Positions 48,601 through 61,648 of a stretch of DNA of 64,000 nucleotides are shown one piece after another (position 1 is the stretch's first letter; each line of letters begins with the position of its first letter). A program made the translations under genes and the position numbers. Origin of the DNA: Gossypium raimondii. Its lineage: Eukaryota; Streptophyta; Magnoliopsida; Malvales; Malvaceae. The notes under the pieces are model-generated. The model did not search any database. It worked only from the letters and a program-made list of their open reading frames with translations, and was not told the origin of the DNA. The stretch covers positions 8,618,001-8,682,000 of the forward strand of contig NC_068569.1 of assembly GCF_025698545.1 (NCBI RefSeq). Direction: 5' to 3'.

Positions 48601-51600
48601 AATTGGTACAATGCATGAACCTTAGTTAATATATATATATTTTGCTCTTGTTTCAGCTCACTGCTTATTTCGCAGAGCGAATGATATCTTCAAAAACACT
48701 AAAGAGAAATGCTATAATGCAAAAAAGGAGTGGTGATGAGGTAATTATCAATCTTTTTTCTTGTAAGTATAAGCTTATGGTGCTGACTGCATGGAGTAAG
48801 TCTTAACTTGTAGCTTTCAGTGTGCTTTTGAGATAGATTCTGCGCAGGAAGTACTTTTGTTGCATACCCTATGATTGTCCCAAAGTCCAACCTTCTTTGG
48901 TAATATCAGGTTTACTTCTAAAAAAAAAGTACGATTTGAACACATTGATTGGTTTAAAATGGGTCAAATTTTGCTATCAGACCTTGTACTTTGTGTAAGT
49001 TGTGTATTTAATACATGTCCTTTAATTTAATCAATTTTAGTCCCTGTACTTCTCGAATTTTGAAATTTTAGTCCTACCCCAATGGTAGCAATTAAATCTG
49101 TTTGGTTAAATTATGTCATTAGTCCCGTATTATGCGTGAACTTTTAGATTTAGTCCATGTTCACCAATTGGGTCATTCTTAGTGGCTATATTTTTTGAAT
49201 TTCAAAATTTCACTCTTAATACAAATGATAGTCGTTAAATCTATTAACTGATTTTTTGTGAGTAATATTTGAAAATAACAAAAAAAAATATAGCATTACA
49301 CATGTGATAATATGTTTGACACATCAAAATTTAAAAATAATAGAACTTAGCTTAATGAATTTAATAGCTATCATTTGGTTACGACTAAAATTTTCAAGTT
49401 CTAAAAGTACAGGGACTGAAAATGACCAAATTAAAGTATAGGTACTAAATCTACAACTTACGCAAAGTACAGGGTCTAATAGCCGTATTTGACCGTTAAA
49501 AAGAGTACTAGTGGTTAGGTTTCTTCTTCTTATAGCCTTTTGGCATCCTTCCTGCTTCAAGATCTCGAGAATAGGCCCCATGTTTTTTATTAACATTTAG
49601 ATATTGATGAATGTTCGTTGTTATAAAGAGCGGTGAGAAGATATGATTCCAACTGATGCAGGAGGGATTTGGGGAAACGTTAAACTACTTAGATTTTATG
49701 GTCAGTTACAAGTAGAAATTGGGCATTATTGGGGTTTATTTAGGGATAATGCCATAATGGTTGAATTAGATTTGATTTGATTGAGGTTCAACAGAAAAAT
49801 TTTTGGATTTGAAGACACAAAGTTGCTGGAAACTCTGGTGGCAACAGGAAGATCATGGGTTTGTTTCTGACTAGATGGGTTTGACTGGTGTGTATTCATA
49901 TGTGAATATGGGATTATTGGGTAACCATTATGGTGAAATTATAAAAAGAAATATGATTTAGATTGCAGAGAAGGGACAAACTAGTCTCGAAGAAGAGTTT
50001 CAAGTGCTACGAACTGCTACTTGTGAATAATGCTGCCAAACTGAGGGAGTAGTAGAGAATGCTGCTGACCATCATTTTAGTTAACCAAATAATTTAATAC
50101 TTTATTAAACCAGAGCTTGATATTATTAAGAGAACACGGTTATTTATAACAATTGCTAGATTCATTCTTATACATCTCAAAACTATTGTTTTTTTGGAGA
50201 CTAACTAGTACATAAGAAAATAACCAACTCGGACTCGTAAAAACCTAACTCCTAGAAGCTCCTAGCATAATCTATATACAAGAAAACTTCATTCCTTGGT
50301 TCATGATTTGCGGAAATTATGATTCTTTCTCTCTATATGGAAATAATTGGAATTACAAAGTGAAATCTAAATTTTTAATAGTGACATTATAAAGCAAATC
50401 TCCTTCTGTGGCAGCTACTGAAGCCTTTGGTATGTTGGCTGGTCTACCTTACCTTGTTAGTTGGGAGGGTGTATTTATTTTATTTTAAATAACTGTTTTT
50501 TCATATTAATAAGGTTAAGGTTTGAAGATTTCAAGGGTAATGTTTTAAGATTTCAAGGTTAATGTTTCAATTTTTGTTTCTTAATGTAATCAATGCAAAA
50601 CAATTGCTATATTTTTTTTAGCTAATTACTCTTAAAATTTGTTGACAGATTGCTATTGCATTCACTTATTGGCGTAAAGGAGAACTTGTAAATTGCAAGT
50701 ATCGGGATATAGCTAAGCGGTTTTGGCAGGTTCTTGTGAAATGTTTTCCCCTGTTTATATTGTTAATATAGTATGTTCACTTGGAATTTGAATTCATTAT
50801 CCCATAGACATTTGTATTGAACATCGTATGCTTTACTCTTGGAGCTTTCATGTAGTCTGTAGGGCACATTTTTTAGATCTTTATTTTAAAAATAATCTTT
50901 GATTAAAATCTTATTTTACTCTTCATCAATTACAGGAAAAGGATACTGAAAAGATACTTTATGGGCTGGATGACATAGCAGATGCAAGCGATATCATCAT
51001 TGTAATTCTTCGTAATTCTCTGCAGAAGATTTATTCCAGTTCTATGTTTAGTTGATGCTTATTATTTCAGCTTGTTATCATAGGTTGAAGGTGAAATGGA
51101 CAAGCTTGCAATGGAGGAAGCTGGCTTCCGTAATTGTGTCAGTGTCCCTGATGGTGCACCACCATCAGTTTCTGAAAAGGAGGTTCCAGCTGAAGAGCAG
51201 GTTTCATTTGAATTTAATACTCTATATTATTTAGCTTCTCTGAATAGCAGTATTACAAATTTGTGGTCAGCCATCATATACTAAGTAGATTTTCAACATT
51301 AATGTTTCAACTATGATATAGGGAGAATCCTCTCCAATGAAGATCCTTTTGTCTCTATCTCTCCTCATGCATGCATACCATATAAGCAATTTTCCAATTT
51401 GAGATATGGAGTGGCATAGTCAGTTAGGTATTAATAAGAATCATTTACATTTTGGCACATGAGAGTAAATGTGCATATTTTACTTGGTGGATTGCCTGCT
51501 TACATCTCTTAAGCTAAATAGTATGTGATGAAATATGTTTTATGGAATGCTTGTCTGTGATAAAATAAGTTTTATGGGTTGCTTGTTATGTTCTGCTTAC

Positions 51601-54600
51601 ATCTCTTAAGCTAATAGTATGTGATGGAATACGTTTTATGGATTGCTTGTCTGTGATAAAGTAAGTTTTATGGGTTGCTTGTTATGTTTTGTTTATGGAT
51701 AGTGTAGTTTATGGAGCTAGCAGTCCATTATTATTGTTGCAACTGTATTTGCTTAGTTTTTTTGGCTATATTATTTACTTAGTCAGTCTGGCCTCTAATA
51801 ACGTGGTTAGTTAAACCAACAACTTCCTGCCTCGAGAGTTGAGAAATTCCTTTACTTGGAAATTCAATTGATAGCTGCTTGTGTATTCTTCAACAGCAAA
51901 GCAATTAATGATGCATGTGTCTAGGTCCAGCAGAATGCTTTGGAGGTTAAAAGTTGGGTTTTGAGAAAGAGTAAAAATTTAATCCTAGACAAACACACAA
52001 ACAAACAATAGTTAGATCCTGTATCCAGAACATGTATCTTCTCATTTTTCTCACTCATTATCAAATTATAAAATTGTTCAATACTGAGCTCTGTTTATGT
52101 ACCCACCCCTTGTTCATCTATAGGATAATCATGTTAGACCAACATGAGAATTGAAAAAATATGGTTAACTCGTATTAACAAGAAATTACCAGCTAGATAA
52201 CAACTTATATAAGTATAAACCTAAGATAGACTTAACCATGCTCAAATACTGAAAATCGTGTCTGAACCCTTGGATCTATGCATGAGTTCTAGCTCACAGT
52301 TGGGTGATAAAACCTGCTCTTCTGGGCTTTGTATTACATTCACTAGATACTGCCAGCTGCCTTTACAACATTGACACTCTGTTTGGTAGAAAGGATGGAA
52401 AAAATCGAGGATAAAAGTCTACTACAAAAATAGAGTTACAAAATAGCAAATGTTGTTATGAATATCAACCATCAGACTAAAAACAATTTTTGTTCTCCCT
52501 ACTAAATAAAGCCTAATTGGTTAGCAATTGTAAGCTATTTGGAGATAAATTCATAAGTAGGTGCTGTTTGTGAAGGCAATTTAATGTTTATAAAGTTTTG
52601 GGATTGAACAGCATTCTACCAGCTGAATTGTATTATTAATGCTGTACTAGTCCGGTCTCTACATGGTTCCTCTTTTGCACCTGCATTAGAACGTTGCTTT
52701 CTTTAAACTTCGTCAAACATGTAATATATTTGGCTTTATGATGATGAAAGTATTTATGACATACGGTTCTGTTTCTCCTACTTTTGTTGAGGATCACTAA
52801 AGAAAATAGGAGATGGTTAGTAGTGTGAAGTGGCACAGCAAACTAGAATGCGCTGTTCTTAATTTAGAAAATTACTGTTTGAATAAAATTTCTTTTGTTT
52901 ACAATATTTTGTAAATTTGCAATAACAATGTCGATAATGATGCATGATCTGGCCTTGGTTTTTCTTCCATCACTTTCCCTCTGTCCTAAATGAAGGTTCA
53001 TTTAAGTCAAAACGAATGGCATGAGAAAATTTTTGCCATTTTGGACGATATAGTATAACATTATTATTTTCTTCGATATGCAAGTATAAACGTCATTCTA
53101 ATGTTTCATTCATGTGTTTTGAAATCTAGGACACAAAGTATCAATACCTGTGGAACTGCAAAGAGTACTTTAAAAAGGTTTGCTGGGGTTTATTTTTTGG
53201 GTGTTCCTTGTAATGTCTTCATGAACATGACTCTAGGTTTTGATATGCATATATTGTAGGCAGCTCGCATTATACTTGCCACTGATGGAGATCTACCTGG
53301 TCAGGCCCTAGCTGAAGAGCTTGCACGTCGCCTTGGAAGAGAGAGGTTTAAATGATTTTGTTGTGGTGCTGAATATATTCAAAACTTATCTTTTTTTCTG
53401 TTCCTTTATTATTGTTGTTATCTGTGCTTATTTAAAAGAAAAAAACTATGCTTTAACTGCATTTCAGCATAAATGTTTGCCTTCTTTGGGTGACAGATGC
53501 TGGAGAGTTAAATGGCCGAAGAAAAATGACGTGGGTCATTTTAAGGATGCAAATGAGGTGATACACATTTATCTTTATACCTAGTTGTAGACTAATTTTA
53601 AAATAAAAGTTTTTTTATCTTTAATTTAATTTCAGTCAGAATGATTTGAAGATTACTCGTCATTTCTAGTAAACTGAACATTAGTTGATATTAAAAGTTG
53701 AGGATGTGGTACAAAAAGTTATGCTTCCTTAACAAGGGCAACGATTCTTAGAGTTCACATCTAGGGTTGATTGGATCATACAATCAAAAGCAACAATGCT
53801 GGGAATTTTCTTGTATTGAACTACATCTCAATAGCAACAGCACATTGACTTTAATATATAGTTCTAGCAGTCTTAGGGTGAGTTTGGATGGGCGATTGGG
53901 TGCGGTGCAGTGCGTTTAGTTTACTTTTTGTCTCACGCTACAGTATCGCTACAGTATATAATCTAATCGCCATTGCTGTTTTTACACTAACCGCAGGTAA
54001 ACGCATCGCCTATCCAAACTCACTCTTAATCTTAAACAGTTAGACTCCTATTCTGATTAGGATTTTGATAAATACTTGGACTTGAGTAGAAAACTAGCAA
54101 ACGTAACTATCAAAACCAAACTTTCTAGATGCAAATTCTGAAATTTCCTGCTAACCGGAATATTAGAAATACACTCTTGACACTTAAAACTAAGAACCAG
54201 AAGAATAAAATAACAACCTAAAATTTTAACTCAAATACACTTAATCTGAGACCTAAAAGCTTTAGTCAGGTACCCAAAACTTCCTATGACTTCCAAATTG
54301 AGTTTTGAACATTTGAAGCAACCTTTGAGTGCTGACATGCCTCCGAAGCACCATTGAGGCTACCAAGTTGCAGGTAAAATTTTATTCCAAAATCAGATGT
54401 TCTCACTGACAGGCTCTTAATTGTGATTACAGGTTCTTATGTATTTGGGACCCAGCGTTCTTAAGGACATAATTGATAATGCCGAGTTATATCCCATAAG
54501 TGGGTTATTCAACTTTAGTAGTTTCTTTGATGAAATTGACCAATATTATCATCGAACTCTTGGATATGAATTTGGTGTCTCAACTGGTTGGAGGGCGCTG

Positions 54601-57600
54601 GACAACCTATATAATGTACGCTTGATCTGTTTTTTCTCCACCTTTATATTTTAGCTTAATGTGTTCTTTGTCTGTTTGTCCTTCTATATTGCCTATTGAC
54701 TAGTGGTACAGATGATATATTATCCTTCTCAAGATCTTTCTTCTTCCTCACCTCTATCAGGTTGTGCCAGGAGAGCTGACAATAGTAACTGGTGTTCCCA
54801 ACTCTGGGAAGAGTGAATGGATTGATGCTCTCTTATGTAATCTTAATGAAGGTGTTGGTTGGAAATTTGCTCTTTGTTCCATGGAGAACAAGGTCGGTCG
54901 TCAAATTTCTTGTATACATCTGCAGTTTCAGTTTCACTGTTCTTGATTTTCCAACATATAAGTGCAACTGTTGTAAAGGAATTACACACCCTTTTGACTT
55001 GTGTTAACCTTTACATTTCCCCATTTTTTGTCGATCAAGGTTCGGGATCATGCAAGGAAACTTTTAGAGAAATCCATAAAGAAACCGTTCTTTGGTGTAG
55101 GGTAAGTTTAGTTGGTTCGAGTTTCTATTATTAATTGTGTATCATTGTTAGATCTAGTAAATTTTTTTCTTTATACCTGAAATTATTTGCAAACTTAATT
55201 TGTAAGAGCTTTTAGGTTGTATGGGGATGCTTAATAATTTTACTTCACTTCGCCCTTAAAATTGGCTATCTACAGGATATGTAAGAAAAATATTGAATAG
55301 ATCTGAACTAATCACATAACTCATGTTTTTGGTCTGATGTGAGCGACTGTAAGATATCCTGGTTTTTGAGTATTTTAAAGCTGCATATTTTAGATAAGAA
55401 TGATGATTGCCTAATTAGATTTACCCAAAGTTATGATGTAGAATAAGCATCGTAAGAACAACTCCCTCAAGAAATAATGTAAATTCTCAATTAAAATTCT
55501 CTAAAATCCAGTCATTCAAATCTCAATTATTTGAAAAGTCAGGTAACTGAATAATTCCTAAAATCAAGCCTGCTCAAACTATAATAACATAGGCATTTAT
55601 AACTAAACCCAAAATCTTGTATAAAACATGAAACACCAAATATAAATCATGTAGGACAAGTAACCCACAATTGAGATATTCAGAAATCTCAATAATTTAA
55701 TAATCAAAATCCACCCCAAATATTATAAATTTTCTTTAATTTGATTCCAAGAGATGATTTGGAAAATTATTGAATACCTGGAAATGAAACCGGTTTTTAT
55801 ATGCTTGCAACCGTGGTTTCTTTGAGGTACCTTGTTTCAATATTATAATCACCAATTGGTTCATTTGCTACTTTTGCTGACAATAGCTATGGAAGCAATG
55901 TGGAAAGAATGAGTGTAGAGGAACTAGAGAAAGGGAAGAAATGGCTGAATGACACATTTCAACTCATAAGGTAAGTTGAACACTTTAAATTATGCGGTTG
56001 TTGTTCTCTTAGTAAAATTTTGACAAATGATTGAGACTTAGTTTTTCGCTTTCTTTATTTCTAGTAAAATTATCTTTAATTTTTTGTGTGTTCTTTTTGG
56101 GGGGAGGTACTGAATTTACAGTTCAGTAAGGTTTGGAGGCTTTAAAAATGAGGCCTTGTATGCTCTGATGGTTGTGATTGCTCTCTTAATACTGCTTTCT
56201 AGATTTATCTCATTGGTTCTGGAATAGGTGCGAGAATGATTCTCTTCCAAGTATACAGTGGGTTCTTGAACTTGCAAGGGCAGCGGTTCTAAGGCATGGT
56301 GTTCAGGGTCTTGTAATTGATCCTTACAATGAACTAGATCATCAGCGCCCAGTTAGTCAGTGAGTACTTTCTACACCATGTTTTGCCTTATAGTTTGATG
56401 ATGTGCTTTGAATTTTCCATGATTACATGTATATTGTTTATATGTTTTCTTTATATGCCAATGGCTAAACCATCTTGACAGTTGATTAGTTCAGGGACAT
56501 CTTTCCCCTCCTCAAAATTTGGAGCTTTGAGTATGTTGGTGTTTTTTTTTTTGCTTAAAATCATATACTTTTATAGAATTGCTCACAAAGTGTTGTGGTT
56601 CTATCCTAGTGGGATTCATAAGCAGACTAACAAAGCTTCATAATTTTTCAAACCGTCTTTACTTTTTCCCTTTCTGAGTGCTCATTTGCTGGCTGTCTAA
56701 ATATCCCATTTAATCATTTCTCCATAACAGGACTGAAACGGAGTATGTAAGCCAGATGCTTACGAAGATCAAGCGATTTGCTCAGCATCATTCTTGTCAT
56801 GTCTGGTTTGTTGCACATCCAAGACAGGTTGGCCCCCCTGAGTTATCTTTTATTGATCGATATCTCTGTGTATTAATTTAGTGTTCGTCTATCAGTTGCA
56901 CCACTGGATTGGGGCTCCTCCTAATCTCTATGACATAAGTGGAAGTGCACACTTCATAAACAAATGTGACAATGGAATTGTTATTCATCGAAATCGGGAT
57001 CCTGAGGCTGGGCCTGTTGATCTAGTACAAGTGAGTATTGTCACAAGATTGTCTTTATAAGAAATCTTGTACTTTCTGTTACTGAAATATGCTTTTGCAG
57101 GTTTGTGTGCGGAAAGTTCGAAATAAGGTTGTAGGAAATATAGGCGATGCGTTCTTGTCTTATGATAGGTACATGACATGACACCATATTCATACTCCAT
57201 TTCGTTTTTCCGTCTTTGGTAAGGCTTTTATGTTTGTGATAAACAAACCAAACTTGATTAGAAACACAAAAGGGCTAATTGAGCATTCAGATCATTGTTG
57301 GACCAATGAATTTCCAGTACTTAACAACTTAAACCTTTTGGAAGTGATGCTCTACCACTAGCATATTCGAGGTTGATATGAAGCATGTATCTCTGATGTA
57401 TTTGTTAATTTGAGAAACTTTTAGTGATATGGCATCATGAAAATAAGAGTGAGACCTTCGACCTCTCTTACTACATCACCGAATCATCATATATGTACTT
57501 CTTCCATCCCTGTCTAAATTCCAGTAGATAGGTGTTTTTTGTTTCAGGCTCAAAAACATTGTTTATCAAACGTACCTGTTCCCTGATTGCTGAAGATAAC

Positions 57601-57765
57601 ATTAAATTGGCCTTGTTATAGGAAAAGAAACTAGCCTGCTTGAATTCTTGTGGATCTCTTTGTTTTTTTTTTATGTAATTATTTATTCAAAGTGGCCTTC
57701 TTTAAATTAACTTTGGCAGGGTGACGGGTGTATATAAGGACATTGATGAATCACAAAAGAAGTGA
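45617..57765 (+). CDS. TWINKLE: Organellar DNA primase-helicase TWINKLE, complete
   Basis: 700-residue protein from 21 exons (45617-45890, 46102-46223, 47271-47326, 47417-47474, 47564-47674, 48657-48740, 50649-50729, 50936-51001, 51084-51200, 53130-53177, 53260-53345, 53497-53557, 54433-54615, 54761-54892, 55040-55101, 55887-55970, 56228-56359, 56731-56827, 56896-57030, 57101-57168, 57720-57765), all GT-AG and in phase. Residues 1-90 are Ser/Arg/Leu-rich with almost no acids, a transit peptide for mitochondria and/or plastids. Zinc ribbon: C130, C133, C158, C163. TOPRIM primase: VEGEMDK from 285 and DGD 348-350. RecA-like helicase: Walker A GVPNSGKS 460-467, Walker B region GLVIDPYNELD 569-579. 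The family, related to phage T7 gp4, unwinds DNA and makes primers in organelle replication; plant members keep both activities. Arabidopsis TWINKLE is about 709 residues. A truncated copy lies upstream. Confidence 0.96.
48962..49494. mobile_element. TIR element in TWINKLE intron 6 (duplicate of 35672-36207)
   Basis: Same insertion as in copy 1, with the same inverted ends. Flanks GTTTAAAAT and GTTAAAAAG agree at 7 of 9 positions, consistent with an old 9-bp target duplication. Confidence 0.65.
51498..51690. repeat. 97-bp tandem duplication in TWINKLE intron 9
   Basis: Two units beginning GCTTACATCTCTTAAGCTAA at 51498 and 51595. Inherited by both duplication copies. Confidence 0.85.
53876..54025. 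mobile_element. Tourist-like (PIF/Harbinger) MITE, 150 bp, with known empty site
   Basis: Ends GGGTGAGTTTGGATGGGCGA and, reverse complemented, GAGTGAGTTTGGATAGGCGA. It is flanked by TTA on both sides (53873-53875 and 54026-54028). Duplication copy 1 has the uninterrupted site AGCAGTCTTAATCTTAAAC near 40590 with a single TTA. That gives element boundaries and a 3-bp TTA target duplication directly. TTA duplication and a GGG-N-TGTTTGG-like tip are typical of Tourist MITEs. Confidence 0.85.
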
Positions 57766-59974
57766 TAGGCCATGGTGATTGTTCAATTGTGGGCTTAAGA
57801 ATTTTGTATAGTACGACTATGGATTATGCATCTGAAGTCTTCTTTCCTGGTGAAACGTGTACAACTAAAATGTTGCCACCAAGGAGCTGAAAGGCTTGAG
57901 AATATGTTGCAATGGTGGGCAGGAGGCAGCGGTAAGCAGACGGGAAGAGTTGTTGAGTCGGTTCTAACTGATATTACTGGGGTGTACGTTGATTTTCTTT
58001 ATCAATAGAATTCAGGAATTTCTCTTGCTCATATCATTGCAACAGTAATTGTTTGGCAGTCCTTGTTTCTTTTACTACTATTTTTGAATGCTCCCTTGTA
58101 ATTGGCAGAGATCATTCATGTCAAGCATGAGATGATGTGATGAAGTTATGAAAAATTTCAATGCTGAGACTTTAAATATGATCAATCTAGGACTTGGTAC
58201 TATGAAATTGTTTATCAATGTGTATGTTGCTTCAGCTTTAAAAGGCTTCTTTTGCAGTTTACATGCAAATCGTAAATAGTTTTACATCAGAAATGAAAAT
58301 GATTTATGTTTATTCATGTTATATATTTGCTTACAAAAATTTCCAAATGTCTATTTCTTTTGTTTGGTGGAAGTGTTGGACAACTATGACGGCTATTATT
58401 TGAGAAAAAAAAATGTCAATAAATCAAAACTTGATGGTCTTAAAATACAGATCTGATTTCAGTTTTATGACACTGACATCACTAATTCAGTATGCTGATG
58501 TAATAGGCATTCTTTGGTCCAATAAATGGAAAATCTCAGCATTTCGATTGAATAATTCTGTTTATTTATGGAATTCTTTTATACTGCTGAGAATGAACAC
58601 AATAAATTTGTACCATAAATATAATCCAGAAATATTTAAAGAAAATCAAAATAATTATATAGAATAAGGAAATGGTGCTTTATTTACTTTCTATAATGAC
58701 CATTTGCTTACCACCATCAACATTTCCTTAATCCAAGAAACATTTTTTTTTTGTTTGTTGTCCTACTACTATCAGCTTTAGAGCACTCAAAATTTCAACA
58801 AATTAATTTCTCAGGTTTAATTTTTTTAAGGACAAAAAATGTCCTGCTGCCGGGTAAACTGGATTGAAGCCGAATTTAATAATACCTGTTGACTAATTAT
58901 ATTTTTATTGTCGAGATTTATTGGTTAAAATTATTATCTAGCACTCATCATTTGATAAAAAAAATGTTATTATTATTATTATCCTATTTTATTTATATAA
59001 TATAAGGATATGCATCAAATTTTTAACTTTATTTTCAAGTTAGAAAACTCCATTTATTTCACTGTGGGTAACGTTGCAATTTCAACGTATAATAGACTAA
59101 ATGGAAAATAGAAGAGTTTCGGGCATCATAAACTTCAAAGAATTAGTACCTTATTAAAACTTACAATTTCATTTTCCTATTTTTTATTTCATCTTCACAC
59201 CTACACTGTTTTTTCTAGGGATGATAAAATCCTAACTGTCTCATAGATTTCAAACCGATTCATTTCGGAGTAGAAGTTTTTGTTTGAAAAGTGGATATGG
59301 GATAGGGTGGATTTTTTTCTTTTGGATAATAGATATGAAGCGGCTTTGATAATTGCATGCCTTGCCTTGACTCACTCCATTATATAAAATTATGGTTTTA
59401 TCCTTGTATATATAAACTATTAAAAGGGTAAATATGTAATATAGAAAAAATCATATGTTTTATGATTAAATATTTTATTTGAAGAATCATGTTTTAATAT
59501 TTACTTGATTTTAAAAAGAATGAGAAAAAATTAAATTGAAGTAGAGCGGTAGTGGATTTTGCATTATTCACCCCGCCTCATTCCATTTTCATCCCTAATT
59601 CTTCCATTATAATTTTTGGTTCAACCATTGAAAATATGCTACGTGTTTATCTTCTTATTTCCCCTCATGTCATTAGTAATGGTAATGTGGTTGATGATTC
59701 ATTTTGTACCTAATTCAGAACATTAGATAATTATTATAAAAAATATTTGCATTGATTTGTAGAGGTTAATATGGGGTTTAGGATTCTATTTCTAAACAAA
59801 CATAATAAAATGTTTTAAAAATATAAAATACCGTACTACTAATAATCTATATAAAAAAGAAAAGTCTGACCCTGAATTAATGTATTAATTATATAGTAAA
59901 TTTAGAACAAATTTTGTGGCAAAAAATAATGCGAACAAATTTAATAATAAATCCACGGCAATGTATTAATTTTC
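57766..59974. other. TWINKLE 3' UTR and intergenic DNA
   Basis: About 57766-58200 is likely the TWINKLE 3' UTR. The rest is AT-rich with no recognisable gene. Confidence 0.5.
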
Positions 59975-59982
59975 TATAAATA
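59975..59982 (+). promoter_or_regulatory. TATA box of the BBE-like gene
   Basis: TATAAATA lies 74 bp before the start codon, giving a leader of roughly 40-50 bases that ends in an A tract touching the ATG. Confidence 0.6.
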
Positions 59983-60055
59983 CAGCACATATAGGAAGGA
60001 CAGTGCAGAATCGAGTCAGCTGAATCAAAGTTGATTTTGCAGCAAAAAAAAAAAA

Positions 60056-61648
60056 ATGAGAGGTTTACCCATCCTTGTTTCTATCATTTTGTTTTCGATT
60101 TCATTGGTAACATCTAAATCTTACCCTAATTCAGTTGTTGATAATTTTCTCCAATGCCTTCCCAAGCACTATCGCAACCCTTCTAAGCCAATCGCTAAAG
60201 CCATATACACTCCCACCCATCCTTCCTTTCAATCTGTTTACGAGCTCCATACTTACAATCTTAGAGTTCTAACGCAGGCCAATGCTACTCACAAACCCAT
60301 GGCCATCGTTGCTGCTCTGCATGAATCTCATGTTCAAGCTGCTGTTATTTGTGCCAAGGAATCGGGTTTGCAAGTGAGAATCCGAAGCGGCGGACATGAT
60401 TACGAAGGTCTCTCTTTCAGCTCCTCCGTCCCATTTGTCATTATTGATCTTTCTAATCTTCGGTCTATAAAGATCGATATGAAAACCGAGACTGCATGGG
60501 TTCAGGCAGGGGCGACTACCGGTGAACTCTACTATCGAATTGCAGAGAAAAGCAAGGTCCATGCTTTCCCTGCTGGTGTATGCACTACTCTAGGAATTGG
60601 TGGCCATTTCACTGGTGGTGGCTACGGTAACATGCTAAGAAAGTTCGGCCTTTCAATAGATAACGTCGTGGACGCTCAATTGATCAATGCTAAGGGGAGA
60701 ATCCTTAATAGAAAGTCCATGGGAGAGGATGTGTTTTGGGCCATCAGAGGCGGCGGTGGAACTAGCTTCGGAATCATTCTCTCATGGAAGATCAAGCTGG
60801 TTCGGGTCCCTCCTAAAGTTACTGTTTTCCAGGTGGCAAAGACTTTAGAGCAAGGTGCAACCGTTCTTGTTCATAAATGGCTTCAAGTTTCCCATAAACT
60901 CGATAAAGATATTTTTATTCGAATCATGCCAGTAACCGTTGCTGGAACTGGCAATGGCAACAGCACTGTTCGAGTTTCCTTCATTGGCCATTATCTCGGA
61001 CGAACTAACAGGCTTCTTCCATTGGTGAATGCGAGCTTCCCCGAATTGGGTTTACAAAGAAAAGACTGTACAGAAATGAGTTGGATCGAATCCACCCTTT
61101 ACTGGGCCGGTTTCCCTAATGGAACATCCACCGACGTTTTACTGAACAGAGTGCCAAACAAAGTGTTCTTCAAAACCAAATCTGATTACCTGAAAAACGT
61201 GATGCCCAAGGCAGGTTTGGAAACCCTGTGGAAGGTGATGATGGAGATAGGGAACATGTGGATGCAAATGAGCCCTTACGGTGGGCGAATGGCTGAGATT
61301 TCAGAATCCGAAACAGCATTCGCACATAGAGCTGGAACCCTTTATTTAGTTCAGTACACTGCGCACTGGTCGGAAGGGAGCAGTGAAGCCACCAAAAAAT
61401 ACGTGGAGTTAATGAGAAAATTGTACGCTGAGATGGCTCCATACGTATCGACTAAACCAAGGGAGGTATTCCTCAATTACAGGGACCTTGATATAGGCAG
61501 CAATAATACAGATTTTGAGGCTGCAAAAGTATATGGGGCTAAGTATTTCAAGGGGAATTTCCAGAGATTGGCAGAGGTTAAGGCCAAGATAGACCCTCAT
61601 AATTTCTTCAAAAATGAACAAAGTATTCCGCCATTTCCGTCTTTTTAA
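60056..61648 (+). CDS. Berberine bridge enzyme-like FAD oxidase
   Basis: 530-residue intronless gene, the usual structure and length for plant BBE-like proteins. Residues 1-20 are a signal peptide (hydrophobic ILVSIILFSISLV), so the protein enters the secretory route to apoplast or vacuole. The FAD-binding PCMH domain runs about 75-250. His114 in RSGGHDYEG and Cys176 in PAGVCTTLG are the two residues that bind flavin covalently in bicovalent BBE enzymes; both are present. Cys34 and Cys99 are placed to form the conserved disulfide. GGHFTGGGYG (182-191) and RGGGGTSFGI (231-240) follow. The C-terminal BBE segment includes NYRDLDIG near 474 and DPHNFFKNEQSIPP. Known members oxidise monolignols, oligosaccharides or alkaloid precursors; the substrate here cannot be told from sequence. 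TATA box at 59975. Confidence 0.95.
   Translation: MRGLPILVSIILFSISLVTSKSYPNSVVDNFLQCLPKHYRNPSKPIAKAIYTPTHPSFQSVYELHTYNLRVLTQANATHKPMAIVAALHESHVQAAVICAKESGLQVRIRSGGHDYEGLSFSSSVPFVIIDLSNLRSIKIDMKTETAWVQAGATTGELYYRIAEKSKVHAFPAGVCTTLGIGGHFTGGGYGNMLRKFGLSIDNVVDAQLINAKGRILNRKSMGEDVFWAIRGGGGTSFGIILSWKIKLVRVPPKVTVFQVAKTLEQGATVLVHKWLQVSHKLDKDIFIRIMPVTVAGTGNGNSTVRVSFIGHYLGRTNRLLPLVNASFPELGLQRKDCTEMSWIESTLYWAGFPNGTSTDVLLNRVPNKVFFKTKSDYLKNVMPKAGLETLWKVMMEIGNMWMQMSPYGGRMAEISESETAFAHRAGTLYLVQYTAHWSEGSSEATKKYVELMRKLYAEMAPYVSTKPREVFLNYRDLDIGSNNTDFEAAKVYGAKYFKGNFQRLAEVKAKIDPHNFFKNEQSIPPFPSF

Larger units (their letters stand above)
43141..54577 (+). repeat. Large direct duplication, copy 2 (11.4 kb)
   Basis: Counterpart of 29669-41147 in the same orientation. 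This copy runs on without a break into the rest of TWINKLE, so it is likely the original context. It has gained two small TIR elements (45023-45127 and 53876-54025). Confidence 0.93.

Noticed and set aside
54764..55134. Overlapping short open frames reported around TWINKLE exons 14-15
   Set aside because: Only the frame through GVPNSGKS is coding; the others read through introns or in wrong frames.
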